A DNA stretch of 64,000 nucleotides from Prevotella denticola (GCF_900454835.1 NZ_UGTM01000002.1:620001-684000); one strand, 5' to 3'. Numbered from the stretch's first letter, positions 38,261 through 48,442 are shown. Notes: generated by a model from the letters alone, not told the origin. Numbers and translations: made by a program.

Positions 38261-39523
38261 ATGAAAAAGTTAATGTTTGCAGCATTGATGCTACTAAGTA
38301 CATCGGCTGCTTTCGCTGGTGACAGCGAACCTCTGAAGGCAATCCTGAAGGCACAGACCTATGCTGAAGCGGCTGACCTCCTGAAGGCGAACCTTGCACA
38401 GATTACGGACAATGCCGAGAAAGCAAAGGCCTACGACAAGCTCTACGAACTTGCCATGAAGAAGGTAAGTGCAGAGCAGGGCGTACAGCTCGAGAACCAG
38501 ACCAACAAGCAGATGGGCAAGGAAGGGAACAAGCCCGTCGACGAGAAGGGACTCTATGAGGCTGTCGGTCAGGCTTTCGATGCCGCAGCAGAGGTTGTCA
38601 AGTATGACAATATGCCTAATGCCAAAGGCAAGGTGAAGCCGAGGTATGCCGGCCTGGCCGACCAGCTCTATCCGCTCCGTGGGCAGCTCATCAACGGCGG
38701 TATCTTCTATCAGGGCATCAAGGACGATGCCAATGCCTACAAGTACCTTGCCCGCTATGTTGACTCTGCTGACGACCCGATGTTTGCCAAGTTCGACAAG
38801 TCCAAGGACGAGAATCTGAATGAGATCGCCTATTTCGCTACTTATTATGCTTATCAGAACAAGGATTACCAGAAGGCGGAGAAGTATGTTTCCTATGCGA
38901 TGAAGAGCAAGGACCGTGCAAAGGACGCCCAGCAGCTTCAGCTGGCGATTCTCGGTGCACAGCTCAAGACACGTCAGGATTCTGTCAGCTACGCAGAAAA
39001 ACTCGCAGGCATCTATGCACAGGATCCGGACAATGACGCTGTCCTGACAACGCTGACGGCGACCTACAGCGCACTCGGCATGCAGAACAAGGCTGAGGAA
39101 ATCGTCAACGCTGCATTGGCGAAGAACCCCAACAGCTATGGCGCACTGGTAATGCTCGGTCAGTTTGCAAGTCAGAAGAAGGAATACGAGAAGGCTGCCG
39201 ACTACCTTTCAAAGGCATTGGCTCTTGCAAAGGACGACAATGCAAGGATTGCCATCAATGCGTCAATCGGACAGTGCTGGTTCTACAAGGCACAGGAACG
39301 TGTGGCAGCTGTCAAGGGAGTTCTTTCTCCGGCGGCACGCGCACAGTTCAACGAGGTGTACAACAAGGCTGTTTCTTACCTCGAAACGGCTAAGAAGCTG
39401 GACGTGCTGAAGGAGCAGAAGTCTTCCTGGGCTTACCCGCTCTATGGCTGTTATTACTTTGTAAAGGGCCCTCAGGCTCCTGAAACACTGGCAGCGGCAG
39501 CTGATGCCGGTGTACAGCAGTAA
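38261..39523 (+). CDS. Secreted TPR protein, paralogue 1
   Basis: A 420-residue protein with a signal peptide (MKKLMFAALMLLSTSAAFAG) and several TPR motifs, clearest at about 255-340 (NKAEEIVNAALAKNPNSYGAL, EKAADYLSKALALAKDD). It shares the block YDNMPNAKGKVKPRY with its two downstream neighbours, at about residues 117-131, followed by a conserved L-P-R-x-LINGG-like stretch. It is probably periplasmic or outer-membrane associated. It lies 47 bases after gyrA. The function is unknown. Confidence 0.8.
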   Translation: MKKLMFAALMLLSTSAAFAGDSEPLKAILKAQTYAEAADLLKANLAQITDNAEKAKAYDKLYELAMKKVSAEQGVQLENQTNKQMGKEGNKPVDEKGLYEAVGQAFDAAAEVVKYDNMPNAKGKVKPRYAGLADQLYPLRGQLINGGIFYQGIKDDANAYKYLARYVDSADDPMFAKFDKSKDENLNEIAYFATYYAYQNKDYQKAEKYVSYAMKSKDRAKDAQQLQLAILGAQLKTRQDSVSYAEKLAGIYAQDPDNDAVLTTLTATYSALGMQNKAEEIVNAALAKNPNSYGALVMLGQFASQKKEYEKAADYLSKALALAKDDNARIAINASIGQCWFYKAQERVAAVKGVLSPAARAQFNEVYNKAVSYLETAKKLDVLKEQKSSWAYPLYGCYYFVKGPQAPETLAAAADAGVQQ

Positions 39524-39540
39524 CATCTTCTATCTGTCAT

Positions 39541-39583
39541 CCCCTCTTGCATAATGCTGCTGTCAGAGATTATGCGAGAGGGG
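39541..39583 (+). terminator. Stem-loop between TPR paralogues 1 and 2
   Basis: CCCCTCTTGCATAAT (39541-39555) pairs with ATTATGCGAGAGGGG (39569-39583), with one T-G pair. It is followed by GTATTGTTTC, a weak U-run, so it may attenuate instead of fully stopping transcription. Confidence 0.65.
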
Positions 39584-39609
39584 GTATTGTTTCACGAAAA
39601 CCGTTGCGG

Positions 39610-40722
39610 ATGAATCGAATACAGATATTGACAATTGTCTTCCTTGCCGGATGGAGTGTTGCCGGAGCACAGGAGGCTTACAAGCAGGCCGAATCTTTCA
39701 ACCGACTTGCCAAAGAGGCTGTTTCCCGCATGGAGAAATGTCCGGATAGGGACTCTGTCGCCATTTTCAACGCTGTTGTGGATGGTGTGGAGTATTCACT
39801 GAAATGTGATGAGTTCGACAGAATGCCTAACCGGAAGGGGAAAGTGGAACCGAAGTTTGAAGAAGAGAACAGACGCCGGCTGGCCCTGCTTCATCCGATG
39901 CTGATAGATGCAGGCAAGTATTTCAGCAAGAGCGTGTATACGAAGCAGGAGGGAATGGATGCCCTGAAACTCTACCTGACAACACGCAGGTCGACTCTTG
40001 TGAAGGACAATGCGGATGAATCCGGGGTGGCCTCCTATTACCTTTCTTATTATTATCTGAAAGCGCATAACCTTCTGAAAGCCGATGAATATGCGGATTC
40101 GGCCATGCAGTACGATGAGACGGCACAGGCTGCCGCAGAAATAAAAGCCCAGTGTATGCACGACAAGATGGTGAATGAAGAGGACTCCCTGCGCTATCTT
40201 TCCGTTGTCCAGAAGCTCTACCGTGCCGATCCGACGAATGAGACTTATTTCGCATGGATCATGAAGTTCTATCAGAATCCTACACGGAAGTTCAACATAG
40301 AGGATTTCATTGACAAGATGCTGGAAGAGAATACGAACTCTACGGTTCCATGGATATTGAAGGGGGAGATTGCCATGCATGCCGAGCGGTGGGAGGAAGC
40401 CATTGATGCCTACAAGCAGGCTGACGAGATCGATCCGGGCAGCATCCCTGTCGCCTATAACATAGGCGTATGCCTGAATACGGTTGGAATGGCTGTACGC
40501 GACTCTGTGGCCGCACGGAAAAAGAAAGGAGAACTTGTTTCGGACAAGGAATTCCTGAATTATTTCTCCGAAGCACGCACTTATCTGGAGCGGGTAAAGG
40601 CAAAGGATCCGCGCAGGAACAGGGTGGATTGGGTTGGGCCGCTCTATCTTGATTATACCTTGTTGAACGATAAAATCAAGGCTGAAGAATTAGAACCCCT
40701 CGTAACAAACTATAAGAAGTGA
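39610..40722 (+). CDS. Secreted TPR protein, paralogue 2
   Basis: A 370-residue protein. The ATG at 39610 opens a signal peptide (MNRIQILTIVFLAGWSVAGA); an upstream frame extension to 39547 lacks one. The family block FDRMPNRKGKVEPKF is present near residue 59. TPR-like repeats follow, one clear copy being ERWEEAIDAYKQADEIDPGS near 260. It ends by sharing the sequence GTGA with the start of the next gene, so the two are translationally coupled. Confidence 0.8.
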   Translation: MNRIQILTIVFLAGWSVAGAQEAYKQAESFNRLAKEAVSRMEKCPDRDSVAIFNAVVDGVEYSLKCDEFDRMPNRKGKVEPKFEEENRRRLALLHPMLIDAGKYFSKSVYTKQEGMDALKLYLTTRRSTLVKDNADESGVASYYLSYYYLKAHNLLKADEYADSAMQYDETAQAAAEIKAQCMHDKMVNEEDSLRYLSVVQKLYRADPTNETYFAWIMKFYQNPTRKFNIEDFIDKMLEENTNSTVPWILKGEIAMHAERWEEAIDAYKQADEIDPGSIPVAYNIGVCLNTVGMAVRDSVAARKKKGELVSDKEFLNYFSEARTYLERVKAKDPRRNRVDWVGPLYLDYTLLNDKIKAEELEPLVTNYKK

Positions 40723-41924
40723 AGAAAACAAGGATCATTCTTTTATGGCTCTGCCTTGTCATCCCTCTTTGCGGTTATGCACAGAAGAAACAGCTGCAAG
40801 CCTTCCGTGACCAGATAAAGGCAGGAAAGGATCTCGCAAAAGCCGAGAACGCACTTCGCGGGCTGCTTGTCGATTCCGCAGCGAGAACGGACAGCAGGAT
40901 ATGGCTTATGCTTTGCGATGCATTGACAAAGCAATATGAGCAGGGGAATGAGAAGTTATACTTGAAACAGAAGTATGATACAGCTGCCTTCTTCTCTGTC
41001 ACGAGAAGGTTGTACGATGTCATGTCACGTTTCGACTCGCTTGACGCACGGCCAGACGAGAAGGGGCGGGTGCGTCCGAAGTACCGGGTCAGACATGCTG
41101 CATTCCTGAACTCGATCCGTCCGAATCTCTTCAACGGTGGAACCTATTTCGTTCACAGGAATGATTACCAGACGGCTTTTGAATATTACCGTGACTATCT
41201 GCTGTCGGCAGATTATCCGCTCTTCGCTGGATATGATTATATGCAGCATGATGCTCTTATTCCGCATGCTGCTTACTGGGCGATGTTCTGTGGATATAAA
41301 CTGGGCGATGCCGACAAGACCATGCGCTTCAAGGACCTGGCTGAACGCGACACATCGATGCTGAACTTTGTAAGACAGTACGAGGCGGAGGCTTATTTGA
41401 TGAGGAAGGACACAGCCATGTACGTGAAGTCCCTGCAGGCCGGTTTTGAACAGTATCCGAACTTCGCTTTTTTCTTTCCGCGTCTGGTAGAGTATTATGC
41501 CCGGATCGGTGAGCACGAGAAGGCACTTGAGATAACGGAACGTGCTTTGAAGGCCGATTCGACGAGCCTGCTGTTCCGTTTTGCCAAAAGTACGGCCCTG
41601 CTCAATCTCGGAAGGTACGATGAATGTATCCGGCTATGCAGACAGCTGATCAAAGAAAAAGAATCTTTTGCAGATGCCTATTACAATATAGGTCTCGCTT
41701 ATTTCAACCAGGCGATAGAACTGAACAAGGACAGACAGAAGTATCGTTCAAACAAGGACAAGATAATCGCATTGTATCAGCGTTCAAAGCCTTACATGGA
41801 GAAGTACAGAACACTTGTACCTGAAGCGAAAAGCAAATGGCTGGCACCTCTGTATACCATTTATCTCAATCTGAACATGGGTAAGGAATTTGATGAAATA
41901 GACAAGATAAGAAAGGAAAAATAA
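40719..41924 (+). CDS. Secreted TPR protein, paralogue 3
   Basis: A 401-residue protein starting at a GTG that overlaps the previous stop codon (GTGA). The signal peptide is KKTRIILLWLCLVIPLCGYA. The shared block here reads RPDEKGRVRPKYR, followed by LNSIRPNLFNGGTYFV. TPR repeats lie at about 255-330 (EHEKALEITERALKADST). Two bases separate it from the helicase gene. Three tandem, diverged copies imply an old duplication. Confidence 0.8.
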   Translation: MKKTRIILLWLCLVIPLCGYAQKKQLQAFRDQIKAGKDLAKAENALRGLLVDSAARTDSRIWLMLCDALTKQYEQGNEKLYLKQKYDTAAFFSVTRRLYDVMSRFDSLDARPDEKGRVRPKYRVRHAAFLNSIRPNLFNGGTYFVHRNDYQTAFEYYRDYLLSADYPLFAGYDYMQHDALIPHAAYWAMFCGYKLGDADKTMRFKDLAERDTSMLNFVRQYEAEAYLMRKDTAMYVKSLQAGFEQYPNFAFFFPRLVEYYARIGEHEKALEITERALKADSTSLLFRFAKSTALLNLGRYDECIRLCRQLIKEKESFADAYYNIGLAYFNQAIELNKDRQKYRSNKDKIIALYQRSKPYMEKYRTLVPEAKSKWLAPLYTIYLNLNMGKEFDEIDKIRKEK

Positions 41925-41926
41925 CG

Positions 41927-43240
41927 ATGGACAATATTATGCTTGAAAAGCTGGGTATCACGCTGAATTCTATGCAGGAAGCCACTGCCGATGCAGTATT
42001 GCACACGGACAGAGACGTTGTGGTGATTTCGCCGACAGGATCAGGTAAAACGTATGCCTACCTGCTGCCTCTGGTACAGCGGCTGGATGCGTCGTCAGAC
42101 GAATTGCAGGCTGTCGTTCTGGTGCCTGGGCGTGAACTGGCACTTCAGTCCGCCAATGTACTCAGGGATATGGGAAGCGGGTTGCGCTCCATGCCACTGT
42201 ATGGCGGACGACCTACGATGGAAGAACACCGTATGCTGCGTGATGTGAAACCGCAGATTGTCTTCGTGACACCGGGGCGTATGAATGACCACCTTGACAA
42301 GGCGAACATCAATTCCAGAACAGTTAAATGGCTGGTGATAGATGAGTTCGACAAGTGCCTTGAACTGGGATTTCAAGACGAGATGAAGAGCATTCTCTGT
42401 AAGTTACCGGACATAGAAAGAAGAATCCTGCTTTCGGCAACAGATTCGGAATCGATTCCGGATTTCGTCTCCATGGGCAAGACGGTCCGTTTAGATTATC
42501 GGGCAGACGAGGGAAACATCCCCGACCGCATCCGTCTTTATACGGTTTCAAGTCCGGAGAAAGACAAGCTCGGAACATTGGAGAAGCTCCTGCTGTCTCT
42601 GGGTGACAGGAGCAGCATCGTATTCCTGAATTACCGCGACTCGGTTGAACGCACCGCCTTGTTCTTGAAAGAAAAAGGATTTACTGTAAGTTGGTTTCAC
42701 GGAGGACTGGAGCAGCGTGAGCGTGAAGCTGCACTCTACCGGTTCTCCAATGGATCTGCACCGATTCTTGTCAGTACGGATCTGGCTTCTCGCGGACTGG
42801 ACATTCCTGATGTCGACAATATCATTCACTATCATCTTCCGGAAACCGAGGATAGCTACGTTCATAGGGTAGGGCGTACAGCGCGTTGGGACAAGGGAGG
42901 TCAGTCCTTCTTCCTGCTCGGTCCGGAAGAATTCTTGCCCGACTATGTCGGCAAGGAACATCACGAGTATCAGATTCCAGAAGACCTGCCCCGTCCGGCA
43001 CTGCCTCGTATGGCTACGATATATATAGGTAAAGGGAAAAAAGATAAAATATCGAAGAATGACATCGTTGGTTTCCTCTGTAAGAAGGGAGGATTACGGT
43101 CTTCCGAAATTGGGAAGATAGATGTCAGGGACCGTTTCTCTTATGTGGCTGTAACCCGTTCGGAGATAAAGAAAATAATTTCACTGACCAAAGGTGAAAA
43201 AATCAAGGGTATTCATACCGTTGTGGAAGAAGTAAGATAA
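41927..43240 (+). CDS. DEAD-box-type RNA helicase
   Basis: A 437-residue superfamily 2 helicase. Motif I is SPTGSGKT (about 35-42), motif II is DEFD (about 138-141) instead of DEAD, motif III is SAT, and motif VI is HRVGRTARWDKGG (about 307-319). A C-terminal domain of about 70 residues (SKNDIVGFLCKKGGLRSSEIGKIDV) resembles the RNA-binding DbpA-like tail of this family. That tail suggests a ribosome-assembly role. It starts 2 bases after TPR paralogue 3. Confidence 0.85.
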   Translation: MDNIMLEKLGITLNSMQEATADAVLHTDRDVVVISPTGSGKTYAYLLPLVQRLDASSDELQAVVLVPGRELALQSANVLRDMGSGLRSMPLYGGRPTMEEHRMLRDVKPQIVFVTPGRMNDHLDKANINSRTVKWLVIDEFDKCLELGFQDEMKSILCKLPDIERRILLSATDSESIPDFVSMGKTVRLDYRADEGNIPDRIRLYTVSSPEKDKLGTLEKLLLSLGDRSSIVFLNYRDSVERTALFLKEKGFTVSWFHGGLEQREREAALYRFSNGSAPILVSTDLASRGLDIPDVDNIIHYHLPETEDSYVHRVGRTARWDKGGQSFFLLGPEEFLPDYVGKEHHEYQIPEDLPRPALPRMATIYIGKGKKDKISKNDIVGFLCKKGGLRSSEIGKIDVRDRFSYVAVTRSEIKKIISLTKGEKIKGIHTVVEEVR

Positions 43241-43333
43241 CACCGGGGACAAAGTGTCACTTCTGTATTTGCTGTGTACGTTCACATGTCTATGGTGTTT
43301 GAAATCATGTCGGATAAAAAATATGTTATTTTA

Positions 43334-43365
43334 TTTGGAAGTATAAAAATAAAAGCGTATCTTCG
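43334..43365 (+). promoter_or_regulatory. Promoter of serC
   Basis: TTTG (43334-43337), a 20-bp spacer and TATCTTCG (43358-43365), close to consensus; the ATG follows at 43447. Confidence 0.7.
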
Positions 43366-43446
43366 CAACGTAAAGCCATAGAAAGCTCTGACAACATACA
43401 GGTTGTAACTACAAAACATAAGTCGAACTTAAACTAATCAAATCAG

Positions 43447-44514
43447 ATGAAGAAGTACAATTTTAATGCAGGTCCATCAATGCTTCCACGCGAAGTGATT
43501 GAGAATACTGCGAAGCAGATTTTGGATTTCAATGGTATCGGTCTTTCCCTCATGGAAATCAGTCACCGTTCGAAAGATTTCCAGCCGGTTATAGACGAGA
43601 GTGTTGCTCTTATCAAAGAGCTGTTGGACGTGCCGGCAGGTTATTCTGTCATCTTCTTAGGAGGTGGTGCTTCGCTCGAGTTCATGCAGATTCCGGCCAA
43701 TTTCCTGATCAAAAAGGCAGGTTATCTGAATACTGGTACATGGGCAAAGAAGGCTTTGAAAGAAGCCAAGCACTTCGGTGAGGTCGTTGAGGTCGCTTCT
43801 TCAGCTGATGACGGCTACATGAAGCTGCCTCACAACTTTGATATTCCAAAGGATCTGGATTATCTCCACATAACAAGCAACAATACCATTTATGGTACAG
43901 AATACCGCAAGGACCTGGATTCTCCTGTCCCGTTGATCGGCGATATGTCCTCTGACATCATGAGCCGTCCGGTTGACGTGTCAAAATACACCTGTATCTA
44001 TGCCGGTGCACAGAAGAACATGGCAATGGCAGGGGTCACTGTGCTTATTGTGAAGGATGATATGCTGGGCAAGGCTCCACGCGAGTTGCCGACAATGGTT
44101 GACTACCGCACACACGTGGAGAAAGGTTCCATGTTCAATACTCCTCCTGTGGTTCCCATCTACTCTGTTCTGGAGACCATGCGCTGGGTGAAGGCACAGG
44201 GAGGTGTAAAGGAAATGGAACGTCGTGCTGACGAGCGTGCCCGTATTCTCTATGATGAGATTGATCGCAACAAGCTCTTCAGAGGCACTGTTGCAACAGA
44301 GGACCGTTCGGTAATGAATATCTGCTTCGTCATGAACGATGAGTATAAGGAGCTTGAAAAGCCGTTCTTCGACTTTGCTACTGAACGTGGCATGGTAGGC
44401 ATCAAGGGACACCGCTCTGTCGGTGGCTTCCGCGCTTCCTGCTACAATGCCCAGACACTCGAAGGCGTGAATGCTCTCGTTCAGGCCATGAAGGATTTCG
44501 AGGCGCAGCACTAA
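43447..44514 (+). CDS. serC: Phosphoserine aminotransferase
   Basis: A 355-residue class V aminotransferase, standard length for SerC. It begins [13 protein letters not shown] and carries the PLP-binding Lys at about residue 190 in [12 protein letters not shown]. It converts 3-phosphohydroxypyruvate and glutamate to phosphoserine and 2-oxoglutarate in serine synthesis. It forms a run with serA, which makes its substrate, 91 bases downstream. Confidence 0.95.
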   Translation: MKKYNFNAGPSMLPREVIENTAKQILDFNGIGLSLMEISHRSKDFQPVIDESVALIKELLDVPAGYSVIFLGGGASLEFMQIPANFLIKKAGYLNTGTWAKKALKEAKHFGEVVEVASSADDGYMKLPHNFDIPKDLDYLHITSNNTIYGTEYRKDLDSPVPLIGDMSSDIMSRPVDVSKYTCIYAGAQKNMAMAGVTVLIVKDDMLGKAPRELPTMVDYRTHVEKGSMFNTPPVVPIYSVLETMRWVKAQGGVKEMERRADERARILYDEIDRNKLFRGTVATEDRSVMNICFVMNDEYKELEKPFFDFATERGMVGIKGHRSVGGFRASCYNAQTLEGVNALVQAMKDFEAQH

Positions 44515-44605
44515 ATAAATAATCATCAGGCTTGGCAATGGTAGAAATATCATTCGCTAAGTCTGAACGGTATCTTTACTATATTCAAACCTAAACTTTA
44601 AAGCT

Positions 44606-45523
44606 ATGAAGGTTTTAATTGCAACCGAGAAACCATTTGCACCGGCAGCTGTGCAAGGGATTACAAACGAACTTAAAGGAGCGGGACACGAGGTGGTTCT
44701 GCTTGAGAAGTATACGGAGAAATCACAGCTCCTCGATGCCGTGAAGGATGCCGATGCGATGATTGTCCGCTCTGACAAAATTACTCCGGAAGTTCTTGAC
44801 GCTGCCAGGCAGTTGAAGATTGTTGTTCGTGCCGGTGCCGGTTACGATTCCATCGACACCGCCTATGCAAAGGAAAAGGGTGTTGTTGTTGAGAACACTC
44901 CTGGCCAGAACTCTAACGCTGTTGCCGAACTCGTATTCGGTATGTTGGTATATGCTGTCCGCAACTTTTACAATGGAAAGGCCGGTACAGAGCTGATGGG
45001 TAAGAAACTGGGTATTCTGGCTTTTGGCAATGTCGGACGCAATGTGGCACGCATTGCCAAGGGCTTCGGTATGGAAGTTTATGCATACGATGCATTCTGT
45101 CCGGCTGAGGCTATCGAAGCAGCCGGGGTACATGCAGTCAAGTCACAGGACGAGCTGTTCAAGACCTGCAATGTTCTTTCACTCCACATCCCTGCAACGC
45201 CACAGACCGTGAAGAGCATTGACTACCGTCTGGTTAATCTGCTCCCAAAGAAAGGTATTCTCATCAATACTGCACGCAAGGAGGTTATCAATGAGGAAGA
45301 ACTGTTGAAATTGATGTCAGAGCGTGAAGACTTGAAGTTCATCACAGATATCAAGCCTGATGCTGATGAGGAGTTCAAGAAGTTTGAAGGCCGCTACTTC
45401 TCAACACCGAAGAAGATGGGTGCCCAGACAGCAGAGGCGAATACCAATGCAGGTATTGCTGCTGCAAAGCAGATCAATGCTTTCTTTGCAACAGGTGACA
45501 CTAAGTTCCAGGTAAACAAATAA
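44606..45523 (+). CDS. serA: D-3-phosphoglycerate dehydrogenase, short form
   Basis: A 305-residue D-2-hydroxyacid dehydrogenase without an ACT domain, as usual in Bacteroidales. The NAD-binding turn is LGILAFGNVGRNVA (about residues 135-148); a catalytic Arg-containing stretch follows in LINTARKEVINEEEL. In the classical His position of the domain the sequence is less typical (KKMGAQTAEANTNAG), as seen in this subgroup. Context after serC supports 3-phosphoglycerate oxidation, the first step of serine synthesis. Confidence 0.88.
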   Translation: MKVLIATEKPFAPAAVQGITNELKGAGHEVVLLEKYTEKSQLLDAVKDADAMIVRSDKITPEVLDAARQLKIVVRAGAGYDSIDTAYAKEKGVVVENTPGQNSNAVAELVFGMLVYAVRNFYNGKAGTELMGKKLGILAFGNVGRNVARIAKGFGMEVYAYDAFCPAEAIEAAGVHAVKSQDELFKTCNVLSLHIPATPQTVKSIDYRLVNLLPKKGILINTARKEVINEEELLKLMSEREDLKFITDIKPDADEEFKKFEGRYFSTPKKMGAQTAEANTNAGIAAAKQINAFFATGDTKFQVNK

Positions 45524-45536
45524 AAAATCATTATAT

Positions 45537-45589
45537 AAGGATTGATTGCTATGACCGTCAAGAACAGGTTGCAGCATTCAATCCTTTTT
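45537..45589 (+). terminator. Terminator after serA
   Basis: AAGGATTGATTGCT (45537-45550) pairs, with one mismatch, with AGCATTCAATCCTT, followed by TTTTT around 45585-45589. Confidence 0.7.
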
Positions 45590-45611
45590 CATTTTCTAAA
45601 ACCTAAACACT

Positions 45612-46859
45612 ATGGCAGTTATCAAACCATTCAAGGGTGTCCGTCCACCTAAGAATCTTGTAGAATTGGTAGCAAGTCGTCCTTATGATGTGCTCGACTC
45701 GGAAGAGGCACGTGAAGAGGCCGGCGACAACGAAAAGAGTCTGTATCATATCATCAAGCCTGAAATCAATTTCGAGCCAGGAACCAGCGAATATGACCCT
45801 CGTGTCTACGAGAGTGCTGTCGAACAGTTCAGGAAATTCCAGAAGGAAGGCTGGCTTGTGCAGGATGACAAGGAACATTATTATATCTATGCGCAGACCA
45901 TGAATGGGAAGACACAGTATGGGCTTGTTGTCGGTGCGTTTGTCAACGACTATCTTACAGGTAACATCAAGAAACATGAGTTGACACGCCGCGACAAGGA
46001 AGAAGACCGCATGAAGCATGTCCGCGCATGCAATGCCAATATAGAGCCTGTCTTTTTTGCCTATCCTGACAACCGTGTTCTGGACAACCTGCTGAAAAAG
46101 TATGCCCAGACGCCACCTGAATATGATTTCGTCGCACCTGACGATGGTTTCCGCCATCAGTTCTGGGTAATTTCAGATGAGGCCGATATCAAGGCTGTGA
46201 CAGAAGAGTTCAGAAAGATGCCGAGCCTTTACATAGCAGACGGGCACCACCGCTCGGCGGCTGCTGCTTTGGTGGGAGCAGAGAAAGCCAAGAACAATCC
46301 CAGACACAAGGGTGATGAAGAGTACAACTACTTCATGGCTGTATGCTTCCAGGCAAGTCAGTTGACGATTCTCGACTACAACCGTGTCATCAAGGACTTG
46401 AATGGCATGACTGCTGCAGGGTTCCTGAAAGCTTTGGAAAAGAATTTCACAGTCGAGTTGAAAGGAAAGGACGAGTATCGTCCGAAGAAGCTGCATGAGT
46501 TCTCGATGTATCTTGATGGTAACTGGTACAGTTTAGTTGCCAAGCCAGGTACATACGATGACAATGATCCGATAGGTGTCCTCGATGTAGACATCTCAAG
46601 CCGTCTTATCCTGGACGAACTGATGGGTATCAAGGATCTGCGTTCTGACAAACGAATTGATTTCGTGGGTGGTCTGCGTGGCCTTGGCGAACTGAAACGT
46701 CGTGTTGACAGTGGCGAAATGCGATGGGCATTGGCACTCTATCCCGTCTCTATGCAGCAGATCATGGATATTGCAGACAGTGGGAAAATCATGCCGCCTA
46801 AGGCTACATGGTTTGAGCCGAAACTCCGTTCAGGTCTTGTCATCCATAAGCTGGATTGA
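45612..46859 (+). CDS. DUF1015 family protein
   Basis: A 415-residue protein of the DUF1015 family, marked by KPFKGVRPP, ASRPYDVLDSEEA, LYHIIKPEI and IADGHHRSAAA. In Bacteroidetes it regularly follows serC and serA, so a link to serine metabolism is likely. The conserved His/Arg cluster GHHRSAA suggests a catalytic or phosphate-binding site. Biochemical activity is not established for this one. Confidence 0.88.
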   Translation: MAVIKPFKGVRPPKNLVELVASRPYDVLDSEEAREEAGDNEKSLYHIIKPEINFEPGTSEYDPRVYESAVEQFRKFQKEGWLVQDDKEHYYIYAQTMNGKTQYGLVVGAFVNDYLTGNIKKHELTRRDKEEDRMKHVRACNANIEPVFFAYPDNRVLDNLLKKYAQTPPEYDFVAPDDGFRHQFWVISDEADIKAVTEEFRKMPSLYIADGHHRSAAAALVGAEKAKNNPRHKGDEEYNYFMAVCFQASQLTILDYNRVIKDLNGMTAAGFLKALEKNFTVELKGKDEYRPKKLHEFSMYLDGNWYSLVAKPGTYDDNDPIGVLDVDISSRLILDELMGIKDLRSDKRIDFVGGLRGLGELKRRVDSGEMRWALALYPVSMQQIMDIADSGKIMPPKATWFEPKLRSGLVIHKLD

Positions 46860-46879
46860 AACAGGAACATAAATTCCGA

Positions 46880-47473
46880 ATGGATAACGATAAATACAAA
46901 ACTATAAAAGAGAAAGCAATTGGCGAGGGATTTTACTCTGAAAAGCGGAGTAAATTCCTCGCTTTTGCCCATCATGTCGATTCTGTCGAAGAGGCTCTGG
47001 AGATTGTAAAGGCGTACAAGAAGAAATATTATGATGCACGGCACTGCTGTTATGCTTACAGGATTGGGCCGGATGGAACTGACTGCCGGGCCAATGATGA
47101 CGGAGAGCCGTCTTCAACAGCAGGCAAACCTATTCTCGGACAGATTGACAGTCATGGGTTGACAAACACGCTTGTCTGTGTCATTCGATATTTCGGAGGG
47201 GTGAAACTTGGTACAGGCGGTCTGATTGTCGCATATCGGGAAGCGGCATCAGACGCATTGGAGAAAAGTGAGATCGAAGAACATTTTGTAGAGGAAGAAG
47301 TGGCGTTTACTTTTACTTATCCCATGATGAATGATGTCATGAAGATTATAAAAGAAATGAACCCACGTATTGTCAGTCAGGTTTTTGACAATACCTGTGA
47401 AATTGTCCTTTCTATAAGAAAGAGCCAGGCAGAAGAGCTGCGCACACGCTTTAGAAGTCTGTCATTTGTTTGA
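46880..47473 (+). CDS. YigZ/IMPACT family protein
   Basis: A 197-residue protein. The start at 46880 (MDNDKYKTIKEKAIGEG) is preferred to a TTG at 46856 that overlaps the DUF1015 gene. The UPF0029 N-terminal domain has SKFLAFAHHV, ARHCCYAYRIG, DGEPSSTAGKPIL and VIRYFGGVKLGTGGLI. A shorter DUF1949-like C-terminal domain follows. The family is associated with translation regulation in eukaryotes (IMPACT); the bacterial role is unclear. Confidence 0.88.
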   Translation: MDNDKYKTIKEKAIGEGFYSEKRSKFLAFAHHVDSVEEALEIVKAYKKKYYDARHCCYAYRIGPDGTDCRANDDGEPSSTAGKPILGQIDSHGLTNTLVCVIRYFGGVKLGTGGLIVAYREAASDALEKSEIEEHFVEEEVAFTFTYPMMNDVMKIIKEMNPRIVSQVFDNTCEIVLSIRKSQAEELRTRFRSLSFV

Positions 47474-47681
47474 AACCGGAACTCATCAGGCCGATTTCCC
47501 TTGATAAAAAGGAGGTAATTCAATTCTTCCACATACTGTGTGTGCAGTATTTGCGGCTATGGAAGCAACAAAGGAAAATTTGATCTCGGGTCTTTCGTGT
47601 GGGAGCTTGCAAGACCGGCTGAATCAATGATTCTTTTCCATTCATTTCCATTAAGTCCTTATGCAATTATCGCTTGAATAA

Positions 47682-47713
47682 TTTGGCGTTTACAGTAGAA
47701 TTGTTTACTTTTG
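47682..47713 (+). promoter_or_regulatory. Promoter of tRNA-Ser
   Basis: TTTG (47682-47685), a 20-bp spacer and a perfect TACTTTTG (47706-47713), 14 bases before the tRNA. Confidence 0.75.
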
Positions 47714-47727
47714 CACTGTCAAATCGA

Positions 47728-47819
47728 GGAAGTATGGCAGAGTGACCGAATGCGCTGGACTCGAAATCCGGTATACGCCCTTAAGCGTATCGGGGGTTTG
47801 AATCCCTCTACTTCCGCCA
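47728..47819 (+). tRNA. tRNA-Ser (anticodon CGA)
   Basis: The acceptor stem GGAAGTA (47728-47734) pairs with TACTTCC (47809-47815), followed by G and an encoded CCA. The anticodon loop reads ACTCGAAAT, giving CGA. A long variable arm (TACGCCC-TTAA-GCGTA) and a TTTGAATCC T-loop fit a class II serine tRNA. The length is 92 bases. Confidence 0.93.
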
Positions 47820-48397
47820 GTAAGGAGGATGTGTCAGGTGTACACATCCTCTTTTCATATCATTCCCCGTGTAAGTCAGTCATCGGTGTCTTACTGTATA
47901 TGACAGCGACAGGAATGAACCGCACTCTCCAGCAAATGTGTGGATGCCCGCCACGTATTGTGTTGTCGGTAAACACCGGTCGTGTTGACGGCCCGCTCCT
48001 TGCAACATATTGCGGGGGATGGGAGCAGCTTGTAGCTGGAGAAGAACAGTGCCGGCAGAACTCATTTAATTAGAGGGCTTACTTTTCCGAAAACAATGCG
48101 GATTTTTCCCGTTTAAAGGATTATGCATAGGAAACCATGCTGTTTAAGTCTTATCGGACAGTATTCAATAAATTTAAGTGCAGGAAAGTGAAATGCATGG
48201 CCTTGGTGAACAGCCGTCCCTTCACGTCAAGGCTATGCGCTCTATGCGACAGCTGTCTACGCATTTAATGGTAGAATTCCGTTTCCCTTTCAGATGATCA
48301 GACTCAGCTTTCTTCTTGAGGGAGAGTACAGTGGCTATACGGCTGGACGGAAAAGCGAAATTTTCTTTATATTTGGTTGGGATTTAATCGGAAAATG
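47820..48397. other. Intergenic region without recognisable gene
   Basis: About 580 bases between tRNA-Ser and the C69 dipeptidase terminator. Open frames here, including one running across the tRNA, have no domain or start support. I see no repeat or RNA motif. Confidence 0.6.
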
Positions 48398-48442
48398 AAA
48401 AAAGAGAGGTGACTGATTCGGATTGGGAATCAGTCACCTCTC
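48398..48442 (-). terminator. Strong terminator of the C69 dipeptidase gene
   Basis: GAGAGGTGACTGATT (48404-48418) and its exact complement (48428-48442) form a 15-bp stem, followed on the minus strand by TTTTTTCATTTT. Confidence 0.9.

Noticed and set aside
47711..48073. 120-codon plus-strand open frame over the tRNA
   Set aside because: It includes the whole tRNA-Ser gene and has no domain.
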